Shown one piece after another: positions 9,202-15,356 of a stretch of DNA of 20,901 nucleotides. The notes under the pieces were generated by a model, which made no database searches, was not told the DNA's origin, and saw only the letters and a list, made by a program, of their open reading frames with translations. The position numbers were made by a program, and so were the translations under genes. Origin of the DNA: a virus; the IMG/VR virus record IMGVR_UViG_3300007735_000460, positions 1 through 20,901 of that record; one strand, 5' to 3'. The stretch's first letter is position 1, and each line of letters begins with the position of its first letter.

Positions 9202-9573
9202 ATGGAAATGATTGGACGCCTAGTCGGCACATTGTTCTTGGCCCGTGAGTACGCCCACAGGGCACACTTAAGCGTCACTGGCCCCGGTAGCTTTGCCAAG
9301 CATTCTGCGTTGGGTGAGTTCTACACAGGCATCATCGACATCGCTGATAGCATTACCGAGACCTATCAGGGCCGCCACAGTATTATCGAAATCCCTTACC
9401 TTCCGATGATTGAGCAAGATGATCCTGTCAAAGCACTGGAAGAGTTGTTGGATGACGTAGAGAAGATTCGCTACGACGCTGTGGACAAGAAAGACACCGC
9501 CATTCAGAACCTGATTGACGAGTCAGTCGCTACATTTTTATCTGCGTTATACAAGCTTAAGAACCTCAAATAA
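9202..9573 (+). CDS. DUF5856-like small protein, possibly ferritin/Dps-like fold
   Basis: 123 residues; GGAA follows the preceding stop and the ATG lies at 9202. The pattern FLAREYAHRAHL (about 12-23), then TGPGSFAKHSALGEFY (about 26-41), then GIIDIADSITETYQGRH (about 43-59), is one I associate with the DUF5856 family of phage proteins. These look like small four-helix, Dps-like proteins with His/Glu/Asp residues spaced along the helices. No enzymatic role is established to my knowledge. It closes the virion operon and is followed 50 bases later by a strong terminator. Whether it is in the particle or acts in infected-cell metabolism cannot be told from sequence. Confidence 0.6.
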   Translation: MEMIGRLVGTLFLAREYAHRAHLSVTGPGSFAKHSALGEFYTGIIDIADSITETYQGRHSIIEIPYLPMIEQDDPVKALEELLDDVEKIRYDAVDKKDTAIQNLIDESVATFLSALYKLKNLK

Positions 9574-9588
9574 GCAGTTGCCATCACC

Positions 9589-10326
9589 TCAGTCTGGAGA
9601 GTCTCCCTCCGTGGTGGCATTCAGGTCCGGGCTCACAAGGCTCGGACCCTTTTTGGCAAACTCTTCGACACGGCGCATCCACATATCTTTGTAGCCGTCA
9701 AACTCCCTCCCACATGTGATGAATTCTCTGGTCTCCCCGTTCTGGGCCACCATCATGATTACCCCCTGATCAATTGTGGTGCCATGCGCCACATCATGTG
9801 CGCATGCGTAGGCAGCCAACTGAACAAAGTAATCCTCAATCCATTTACGCTCCTTCATCTTGTTGGCCTGTTTAAAGTCAACGATTGAGGGTTTTCCCCT
9901 ATATACACCAATACAGTCAGAAGTTCCGGCGTACTTGGCGGGGTAGTACAGAGGTATTTCTGCGCCCCAGACTTCCTGTATATGTGGGAAGAATTCTTCA
10001 ATCAACCGGTAACCCATCCAATAACCTTTGACCGCGAGCCATGTTCTGGGTACGGGTAAATCCCTATTTATCAGGAGTCTCTCAACGACGTTGTGCATGT
10101 GCGTGCCTACTGCAGCAGCGTCATTTTTGATTCTGTCCGCTTCTATATGCCCAACTCTCATGGCCCACGCTTCTAAATGTGCTTTGTCTTTCGTCCCAGA
10201 CAGGATAGTTGTCACACTGGGGACAGCAGGCTGCCCTTCCAAGGTATACGTCCGACCGTTGGGGCCGTCTATACGCTGTAGGCGGGGGTATTTGTAGCGC
10301 GGGCGCAATGGAATTAATTGCATCAT
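9589..10326 (-). CDS. PD-(D/E)XK exonuclease, RecB/Cas4/MGME1-like
   Basis: 245 residues. The N-terminal SVTTILSGTKDKAHLEAW block (about 37-54) and GTHMHNVVE (74-82) resemble the start of MGME1-like and phage RecB-type nucleases. The catalytic core is visible: E123 in AEIPLYY, D137 in AGTSDCIG, D150-F151-K152 as the (D/E)xK motif, and Q169-x3-Y173, the RecB-family QxxxY signature. These residues would bind metal ions and cleave DNA, most likely as a single-strand-acting exonuclease. The ATG overlaps the stop of the upstream SNF2 helicase (ATGA), so the two are co-translated and probably act on the same DNA. No Cas4-type cysteine cluster is seen. The C-terminal 20 residues look disordered, and the opposing terminator lies within or just before them. 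Nuclease assignment strong, exact polarity unknown. Confidence 0.85.
   Translation of the reverse strand: MMQLIPLRPRYKYPRLQRIDGPNGRTYTLEGQPAVPSVTTILSGTKDKAHLEAWAMRVGHIEADRIKNDAAAVGTHMHNVVERLLINRDLPVPRTWLAVKGYWMGYRLIEEFFPHIQEVWGAEIPLYYPAKYAGTSDCIGVYRGKPSIVDFKQANKMKERKWIEDYFVQLAAYACAHDVAHGTTIDQGVIMMVAQNGETREFITCGREFDGYKDMWMRRVEEFAKKGPSLVSPDLNATTEGDSPD
9624..9654 (+). terminator. rho-independent terminator of the virion operon, inside the convergent gene
   Basis: GGTCCG (9624-9629) pairs with CGGACC (9643-9648). The stem extends inward through a G-U, two G-C and a second G-U pair to a five-base loop. C and then TTTTT (9650-9654) follow. The T-tract is on the + strand only, so it should stop transcripts arriving from the virion genes. 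It lies inside codons of about residues 224-235 of the opposing nuclease. Confidence 0.75.
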
Positions 10327-11774
10327 TTGATCCAGTCCTTTAGGTCTTCGCCAAGCACTTGCGAGGCTATGTTGATTTTGTTTCTAAGCGCTTTGACGAT
10401 GTGTTCATCAACCGTGTTGGGGCTGATGAAATCAATGTAAGTCACCTTGCTTGTTTGCCCAATCCTGTGGGCTCTGTCTTCTGATTGAAGGCGTACCTCC
10501 AAATCAAAATTATTGCTGTAGTAGATGACAGTCTTTGCAGCGGTCAACGTCAAACCGTATCCGCCTGTGCGGGGGTTGCCTACAAAGAAGCGTAGCTCGC
10601 TGTCCATGTCTTGAAACTTGGTCACAATTTCTTGCCGCTCCTCGGCCTCTGTATCGCCGTAGTAAGTGGCCACAGAGGTCATGCCGTACTCCTTTTGCAG
10701 AGCGGTCTTGATGTTCTCAATATCACGCCTGTAATTGGCCCAGATGATGATCTTGCCGGTGCATTCTTCAATGGTGGACAGTAGCTCATTGACCCTGTTG
10801 TTGGGGATATCTACTTGCCTGCCATCGTCGTATTTCACATGGCCACAGCAGATTTGATGCAGGCGCATGATCTGGGTCAAAGCATTGTTGGTAGACATCA
10901 AATTTCCATCGACCAAGGCTAACGCCATGAGCTTCATTTGATCGTAGTATTTCTTTTGTTCTGCAGTGAGTTCAATGTCTCTACGCACAAAGACTTTGTC
11001 TGGCAAATCCAAGCATTCATCTTTGGTCACGCGGTAGGAAAAGTCACCTAGTTTCTTCTGCAATTCATCCAAGTGCCTATACCCCACAATCTGCTTGAAT
11101 GTATGCGTGGCCAGCTTGCGTTCAACAAGGACCGCATAGCGTGCTTGGAAGGCATAAAAACTGTGGTAGTTGAGGTTGCCATTGCCTAAGAATTCGCACT
11201 GGCTGTAGAGGTCCAGAGGGGACTTAGTGACGGGGGAACCTGTAGCAATTCTCCTGTACCGCGCCTCACGGCCTACCTTGACAATACTCTTGGTGCGCTT
11301 AGACGTTGGCGTCTTGATTGTGGTGGACTCATCAATCGCCATGAAGGCATTAGTTACACGTAAAAATGTGCGTGCATATGCACTGCCTTTTTCTGTGCTG
11401 AACGCCTCGATATTCATCACCAAAATGCGCAGCGTATCGACTGCATTTAGCATCTTGTCCATCTCTGCTTTCTCCGCTTTTCTCGGCGTAGGAGACCATG
11501 CAGCCATGGTGTAGGTGATGTGATCTGGCATGTGCTTTGGCACCTCAGACGTATACCAGTTGCGGTACACACCTTTAGGCGCGACGATCAGCATCGCATT
11601 GACCTTACCCTTGTCGTAGAGCATGGCAGCGTTGTTGATGAGCATGAAGCTCTTGCCCGTGCCCATATCAGCGAACAGTGCAACCTCCGGGTCCTCCCAG
11701 AAACGCTGTAAATATGCGGCCTGATGGAGGTACGGCTGGTTCTTAAACGGATAGTGTTGCAAAAAATAACTCAT
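10323..11774 (-). CDS. SNF2-type superfamily 2 DNA helicase/translocase
   Basis: 483 residues from the chosen ATG at 11774. An upstream in-frame extension (to 11828) would run through the promoter and palindrome and is rejected; a weak AAGAAAGAGAG ribosome site precedes 11774. Motifs, numbered from this start: Walker A ADMGTGKS (35-42), motif II DEST (148-151, in place of DEAH), motif III ATGSP (177-181), GYGLTL (405-410) and the arginine-finger motif QSEDRAHRIGQ (430-440). This is the compact SNF2 core without accessory chromatin domains, as in many phages. It should use ATP to translocate on duplex DNA. It overlaps the exonuclease gene by four bases, which suggests a motor-nuclease pair for DNA end processing, recombination or replication-fork repair. 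Family assignment firm, role inferred. Confidence 0.92.
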   Translation of the reverse strand: MSYFLQHYPFKNQPYLHQAAYLQRFWEDPEVALFADMGTGKSFMLINNAAMLYDKGKVNAMLIVAPKGVYRNWYTSEVPKHMPDHITYTMAAWSPTPRKAEKAEMDKMLNAVDTLRILVMNIEAFSTEKGSAYARTFLRVTNAFMAIDESTTIKTPTSKRTKSIVKVGREARYRRIATGSPVTKSPLDLYSQCEFLGNGNLNYHSFYAFQARYAVLVERKLATHTFKQIVGYRHLDELQKKLGDFSYRVTKDECLDLPDKVFVRRDIELTAEQKKYYDQMKLMALALVDGNLMSTNNALTQIMRLHQICCGHVKYDDGRQVDIPNNRVNELLSTIEECTGKIIIWANYRRDIENIKTALQKEYGMTSVATYYGDTEAEERQEIVTKFQDMDSELRFFVGNPRTGGYGLTLTAAKTVIYYSNNFDLEVRLQSEDRAHRIGQTSKVTYIDFISPNTVDEHIVKALRNKINIASQVLGEDLKDWIK

Positions 11775-11801
11775 TCTTTCTCTCTTTCTTGAAAAAGGGT
11801 A

Positions 11802-11829
11802 TTGACAACCCCAAAACATAGTGTACACT
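11802..11829 (+). promoter_or_regulatory. sigma70-like promoter of the replication operon
   Basis: A perfect TTGACA (11802-11807) is followed after 16 bases by TACACT (11824-11829), a 4-of-6 match to TATAAT. Initiation would fall about 25 bases before the GTG start of the first gene. The -10 lies entirely inside a perfect palindrome, so the promoter is probably repressed or activated there. Use of host RNA polymerase is implied. Confidence 0.65.
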
Positions 11830-11833
11830 ATGT
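11816..11833. promoter_or_regulatory. 18-bp perfect palindrome, likely operator
   Basis: ACATAGTGTACACTATGT is identical to its reverse complement. It overlaps the -10 hexamer of the + strand promoter and sits midway between the divergent helicase and 109-aa genes. Such placement is typical of a site for a homodimeric repressor. A weak - strand promoter (TTCTTA, 16 bases, TACACT) can be drawn through the same palindrome, so one protein could govern both directions. No second copy was noticed in the window. Confidence 0.65.
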
Positions 11834-11845
11834 GGACGTTTTAAG

Positions 11846-11854
11846 AAAGGAGAG
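11846..11854 (+). promoter_or_regulatory. ribosome-binding site deciding a GTG start
   Basis: AAAGGAGAG lies seven bases ahead of GTG at 11862. This is a much better start than the in-frame TTG at 11802, which sits in the -35 box upstream of any expected transcript. Confidence 0.7.
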
Positions 11855-11861
11855 CGTAAAC

Positions 11862-12191
11862 GTGTCAACTGTATATATCGTTCAAGAGATGCCGAACCAT
11901 GACCTTGCGGCTGCAATGAAGTTTGGAGAGATGGAGGTACTATTACTTTCAAATACCCAGATCGCATTCAGCACTGTGCCTACGGTTCGCACCCTGCGCA
12001 GGAAACTGCGTAACTACAAGGATGGGGACTACCTGTTACTAACTGGAGACCCTGTAGCTATCGGCTTGGCCTGCTCGATAGCTGCTTTCTATAACTCTGG
12101 CCGCTACACTGCGTTAAAGTGGGATCGTCGCGAGAAGATCTATATTCCTATTAAAATTGACATCACCGAGAATGGAGAAAGAGATGAGTAA
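11862..12191 (+). CDS. conserved phage protein of unknown function (109 aa), first gene of the replication operon
   Basis: 109 residues from a GTG start with a strong AAAGGAG site. The protein reads as a small alpha/beta domain: a short strand (VYIVQE), a helical linker with TVRTLRRKLRNY, then YLLLTGDPVAIGLACSIAAF and a C-terminal strand region ending in acidic residues. LLLTGDPVAIG looks like a strand-turn-helix that could bind a nucleotide or phosphate, but no known family motif is complete. I recall similar proteins in other phages next to replication genes, always unannotated. It is the first gene behind the palindrome-controlled promoter and overlaps the next gene by eight bases. Function unknown; it could be an early regulator. 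Confidence 0.75.
   Translation: MSTVYIVQEMPNHDLAAAMKFGEMEVLLLSNTQIAFSTVPTVRTLRRKLRNYKDGDYLLLTGDPVAIGLACSIAAFYNSGRYTALKWDRREKIYIPIKIDITENGERDE
12174..12183 (+). promoter_or_regulatory. ribosome-binding site for the 185-aa gene
   Basis: GGAGAAAGAG directly precedes ATG at 12184, with GGAG six bases upstream of it. It favours this start over the in-frame TTG at 12157. Confidence 0.65.
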
Positions 12192-12741
12192 TATCAATGA
12201 TATTTTTGAGCAAGACGCTGGTGCTTTGACTGTTAAAAACGAAGACTTGTCTTCGGTTGGTGCTTTGGCTAAACGGGCCAAGGAACTAGAAGGAGACCTC
12301 AAGGAACTAGAAGACACCATGAGCGAGCGCAAGAACCAATTGCGCAAACTACTAGAAGAAACCATTCCTGCAATGCTCCAAGAGCTAGGCATGGCGGACT
12401 TCACAATGGCTGACGGTAGCAAGATTACTGTCAAACCCTTCTACAGCGCGAGCATTCCAGAAGAGAAACGCGCTCAAGCATACGAGTGGTTGCGAGACCA
12501 CGGGTATGACGACATTATCAAGAACACTGTGTCTGTTCGTTTTGGCCGAGGCGAAGACGGACTATGCGACACATTACTGAATCAACTGCGTGAGCAAAAC
12601 TATCCAGTCGAGCAAGCGCAGAAGATCGAGCCCCAGACCTTGAAAGCTTGGGTTCGCGAGCAGGTGGAACGCGGAAGCGAGTTCCCCACAGAGCTGTTTG
12701 GCGTATACGTAGGCCAAAGAGCAACTATCAAATCAGCATGA
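12184..12741 (+). CDS. conserved phage protein with N-terminal coiled coil (185 aa)
   Basis: 185 residues from the ATG at 12184, overlapping the previous gene by eight bases. Residues 25-65 are a heptad-like charged coiled coil (ELEGDLKELEDTMSERKNQL). A conserved-looking C-terminal domain follows, with ITVKPFYSASIPEEKRAQAY (81-100), a W-L-R-D-H-G helix, and FPTELFGVYVGQRATIK at the end. I recall this family in many virulent phages beside DNA-replication genes. A helical front plus beta-rich end resembles host-nuclease-inhibitor or recombination-mediator proteins such as Gam, but this is a resemblance only. It lies immediately ahead of the putative ssDNA-binding gene, so a role in protecting or handling DNA is reasonable. 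Function not established. Confidence 0.7.
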   Translation: MSNINDIFEQDAGALTVKNEDLSSVGALAKRAKELEGDLKELEDTMSERKNQLRKLLEETIPAMLQELGMADFTMADGSKITVKPFYSASIPEEKRAQAYEWLRDHGYDDIIKNTVSVRFGRGEDGLCDTLLNQLREQNYPVEQAQKIEPQTLKAWVREQVERGSEFPTELFGVYVGQRATIKSA

Positions 12742-12757
12742 AAAAAGGAAGCTAAAA

Positions 12758-13534
12758 ATGGCTAAGAACGAAGTTGCAGTAAAAGAAGCCAACACTGCAT
12801 TGGCATTGGTAAGTGATTTTGAACAAGACGCTAATAGCGGTTTTGAGAGTATGGGTCAGGAAGACTTTGCGCTTCCGTTTCTCAAACTCTTGACCAACAC
12901 TAGCCCAGAAGTGGGCGAAGTTAAAGGCGCAAATCCCGGCTTCATCATGAACACTGTTACTAGTGAACTCTATGACGGCAAGGAAGGAATCACTGTTATT
13001 CCCGTGGCTTATGTGCGTCAGTACATTGAGTGGGCACCACGCGGTTCTGGTGGAAGCGGAGCACCCGTCAACATCTATCCCGCTACGTCAGACATTCTGA
13101 CACGCACTCACAAAGAGCCCGGTGACAACAAGGACTACTTGGACAACGGTAACTACATTGAAAACACCGCCAATCACTATGTGATGGTCATCAATGACAA
13201 CGGCGTCCCAGAGCCTGCACTCATCAGTATGAAGTCCACTCAACTAAAAAAGAGCCGCAAGTGGAACAGCATGTTGATGTCCACGAAGTTGATGGGCAAA
13301 AGCGGCCCATACACACCTCCGATGTATTCACATACATACCGCCTCACTACACAAGCCGAATCGAACGATAAGGGCAAGTGGTACGGCTGGGAGATCGAGA
13401 AAGTCGGTCCTATTGAAGATATGAATCAGTATCAAGCCGCCAAGGCTTTTGCCGCACAAGTTAGTGCTGGTGAAGTCAAGGTCAAGCATGAGAACGAAGG
13501 CGCTGCAGGCAGCGCTTCCGCCGCACCGTTCTGA
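12758..13534 (+). CDS. putative single-stranded-DNA-binding protein
   Basis: 258 residues; AAGGAAG precedes the ATG. Residues 30-60 contain QEDFALPFLKLLTNTSPEVG. Residues 78-96 (ITVIPVAYVRQYIEWAPRG) are strand-like and aromatic/basic. SMKSTQLKKSRKWNSML (157-173) is a basic patch suited to nucleic acid, and YTPPMYSHTYRL adds aromatic residues. The last 20 residues form a flexible Gly/Ala/Ser tail with acidic residues, ending in Pro-Phe, the same dipeptide that ends bacterial SSB tails. An OB-like beta barrel is plausible but not proven from sequence. Position between early genes and the primase fits an SSB for the phage replisome. I recall relatives in other phages annotated only as hypothetical. 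Confidence 0.5.
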   Translation: MAKNEVAVKEANTALALVSDFEQDANSGFESMGQEDFALPFLKLLTNTSPEVGEVKGANPGFIMNTVTSELYDGKEGITVIPVAYVRQYIEWAPRGSGGSGAPVNIYPATSDILTRTHKEPGDNKDYLDNGNYIENTANHYVMVINDNGVPEPALISMKSTQLKKSRKWNSMLMSTKLMGKSGPYTPPMYSHTYRLTTQAESNDKGKWYGWEIEKVGPIEDMNQYQAAKAFAAQVSAGEVKVKHENEGAAGSASAAPF

Positions 13535-13539
13535 TTCTA

Positions 13540-13560
13540 GGGGGAGGTAATCCCTCCCCC
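13540..13560 (+). repeat. strong GC stem-loop between the SSB-like gene and primase
   Basis: GGGGGAGG (13540-13547) pairs with CCTCCCCC (13553-13560) around the loop TAATC, giving eight consecutive pairs, seven of them G-C. It begins six bases after the SSB-like stop codon. No T-tract follows on either strand, so it is not a standard intrinsic terminator. It could protect the upstream mRNA end or partly attenuate transcription into the primase gene. Confidence 0.6.
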
Positions 13561-13581
13561 GCCTTCCGATAGAGATATAAG

Positions 13582-15114
13582 ATGACCGATATAACAAAAT
13601 TCAAGGAGATATTCAGCGGTCTGGATATCGCCTATGGCACGTACAAAATCAAAGCGGAGCGCGGAGATGGAAAACAAGCCGGACAGGCCACGGTGGTTAG
13701 GAAGCCGCCAACAGATGACCTCTGGGTCCAACATCTGGAAGGCGTTGAGCCTTCCCTTGGCATTATCCCTATTCGCGCTGATAACAGTTGCATATGGGGC
13801 TGCATCGATATTGACCAGTACCCGATCGACCACAAAGGACTCGTCGAAAGAATAGCGGGCTTGAAGCTCCCGCTTGTTGTATTTAGAAGCAAATCAGGAG
13901 GAGCACATGTCTTCTTATTTACTAGAACCCCAGTTCCTGCGCGAGATTTCCAGACGTACCTTAAAAATGCTGCGGCGCTCCTCGGTGAAGCGGGCCGTGA
14001 AATCTTCCCTAAGCAGGCAGAGATACTTGTCGAGCGTGGGGATACCGGAAACTTCCTCAACCTCCCCTACTTTGGCGGCAATTCCGGCACTCGGTACGCG
14101 TTCAACATGGATGGGACATCAGCGACTTTGGAAGAGTTCTATGGACTCTACGAAGCGAATGTCCAAGATTCGCTCGATCAAGTACCAGAGCCTCCGAAGC
14201 AAGCAGAGAGTCCCGTCAAAGATGGCCCACCTTGTCTACAGGCTTTATGCGCCCAAGGCTTCCCAGAAGGGACGCGCAACAATGGTCTTTTCAACATTGC
14301 TGTCTATCTTAAGAGGGCCACCCCCGGCTCTTGGGAGGACAAGCTGGTGGAGTACAACTTCAAATATGTGGCTCCCCCGTTACCAAACAACGAAGTCCAA
14401 CTTGTCCTTAAGCAAGCCAACAAAAAGGATTACAACTACAAATGCAAGGACGCGCCGCTTAATGGCTTCTGCAACTCGGGTTTATGCAGGACTAGGAAGT
14501 TCGGCATCGGAGCACATTCCCCTGATGCGCCTCAAATAGCGTCCCTATCCAAGTACGCCAGTGAACCACCCCTGTGGTTCTTGGACGTCAACGGCAAGCG
14601 CATAGAGATAGAAACCGAAGCGCTATACAACCAAGCAGCATTTCAGAAAGCCTGCCTTGAGAAGATCAACGTAGTTCCACCGACCCTGCGCAAGCAAGAT
14701 TGGGAGAACCTACTAAATGCTCTGCTCAAGGAGATGGTTGAGACAGAACATATCACGGAAGCATCTGAAGACACCAGCCTTACTGGACGATTCACCGACC
14801 TGTTGGAAGAGTTTTGCGCGCATATGCAGCAAGCTATGGTGCGCGACGAAATGCTTATGGGCCGTCCATGGACGGATGACGAAGCAGCGAAGACTTACTT
14901 CCGGATGAAGGACCTCGAAGCGCACCTAAAGCGCAACAACTTCGTAGGCCTGTCAGCACCAAAGATGGCCCAACGCCTGCGTGATATGGGCGGAGAACCT
15001 ATCAGCATGTTCTTGAAGAACCGCACGGTTCGATGCTGGAGCGTGCCTAAGTTCAACAAGCAAGACGCACCATTTGAGACACAAACCAAACGCAACGAGG
15101 GGAGCCCTTTCTAA
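13582..15114 (+). CDS. archaeo-eukaryotic primase (AEP, TOTE-like) with four-cysteine C-terminal region
   Basis: 510 residues. The N-terminal half carries the AEP catalytic pattern: the metal-binding pair D76-x-D78 in CIDIDQY, the nucleotide-binding S105-G-G-A-H109 in FRSKSGGAHVFLF, then FPKQAEIL (142-149) and GNFLNLPYFGGNSGTRYAF (156-174). These are the landmarks of the TOTE-conflict-system-like primase group. Residues 216-310 contain C218, EGTRNNGLFNIAVYLKR, and C288-x8-C297-x4-C302, which look like a metal or Fe-S site reminiscent of the primase large-subunit C-terminal domain. The remaining 200 residues are helical with a C-terminal basic wHTH-like part (about 435-490). It would make primers for the PolA downstream. 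No helicase domain is fused. The stop overlaps the next ATG by one base. Confidence 0.85.
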   Translation: MTDITKFKEIFSGLDIAYGTYKIKAERGDGKQAGQATVVRKPPTDDLWVQHLEGVEPSLGIIPIRADNSCIWGCIDIDQYPIDHKGLVERIAGLKLPLVVFRSKSGGAHVFLFTRTPVPARDFQTYLKNAAALLGEAGREIFPKQAEILVERGDTGNFLNLPYFGGNSGTRYAFNMDGTSATLEEFYGLYEANVQDSLDQVPEPPKQAESPVKDGPPCLQALCAQGFPEGTRNNGLFNIAVYLKRATPGSWEDKLVEYNFKYVAPPLPNNEVQLVLKQANKKDYNYKCKDAPLNGFCNSGLCRTRKFGIGAHSPDAPQIASLSKYASEPPLWFLDVNGKRIEIETEALYNQAAFQKACLEKINVVPPTLRKQDWENLLNALLKEMVETEHITEASEDTSLTGRFTDLLEEFCAHMQQAMVRDEMLMGRPWTDDEAAKTYFRMKDLEAHLKRNNFVGLSAPKMAQRLRDMGGEPISMFLKNRTVRCWSVPKFNKQDAPFETQTKRNEGSPF

Positions 15115-15356
15115 TGTTAAAAATTGACGGATACGACCACGCAATCATTGGCCCAGCTTTTATATGGCGCGATCAATCTGTAGTTGGTGTGCTGGTCTAC
15201 GACGCTGAAAAGATCAGGGACCACTTGATGACTGAAGACGGCATGGAGATGGACGAGGCGCGCGAATATATTGAATTCAATATTGAAGGCGCTTACATGG
15301 GTGTCCACACCCCTGTGCTTGTCTGGCCGCATGATCTCTGGGATGAGGAAGAATGA
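15114..15356 (+). CDS. small conserved phage protein of unknown function (80 aa)
   Basis: 80 residues; its ATG shares one base with the primase stop (TAATG). The last four bases overlap the SF1 helicase start (ATGA). Sequence features are IDGYDHAIIGPAFIW at the start, a helix with MEMDEAREYIEFNIEGAYMG (about 43-62), and an acidic end. I recall near-identical short proteins in many phages, without known function. Its tight coupling between primase and helicase suggests a replisome accessory, but no motif proves this. Confidence 0.75.
   Translation: MLKIDGYDHAIIGPAFIWRDQSVVGVLVYDAEKIRDHLMTEDGMEMDEAREYIEFNIEGAYMGVHTPVLVWPHDLWDEEE

Noticed and set aside
11775-11828. 18-residue N-terminal extension of the SNF2 helicase
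   Set aside because: It would translate through the palindrome and -35 box and lacks a ribosome site; the ATG at 11774 follows a purine-rich site and begins a typical N-terminus.
11802-11861. TTG start for the first replication-operon gene
   Set aside because: It lies in the -35 box, upstream of the expected transcript; the GTG at 11862 has a strong ribosome site.
13498-13517. Hairpin CGCTGC/GCAGCG near the end of the SSB-like gene as a terminator
   Set aside because: Short loop, still inside the coding sequence and without a T-tract; likely a by-product of Ala/Gly codons.
13874-14539. 221-codon + strand frame overlapping the primase gene
   Set aside because: It lies wholly inside the primase in another frame, has Ser/Arg/Thr-rich random-looking composition, and the primase frame carries clear catalytic motifs.
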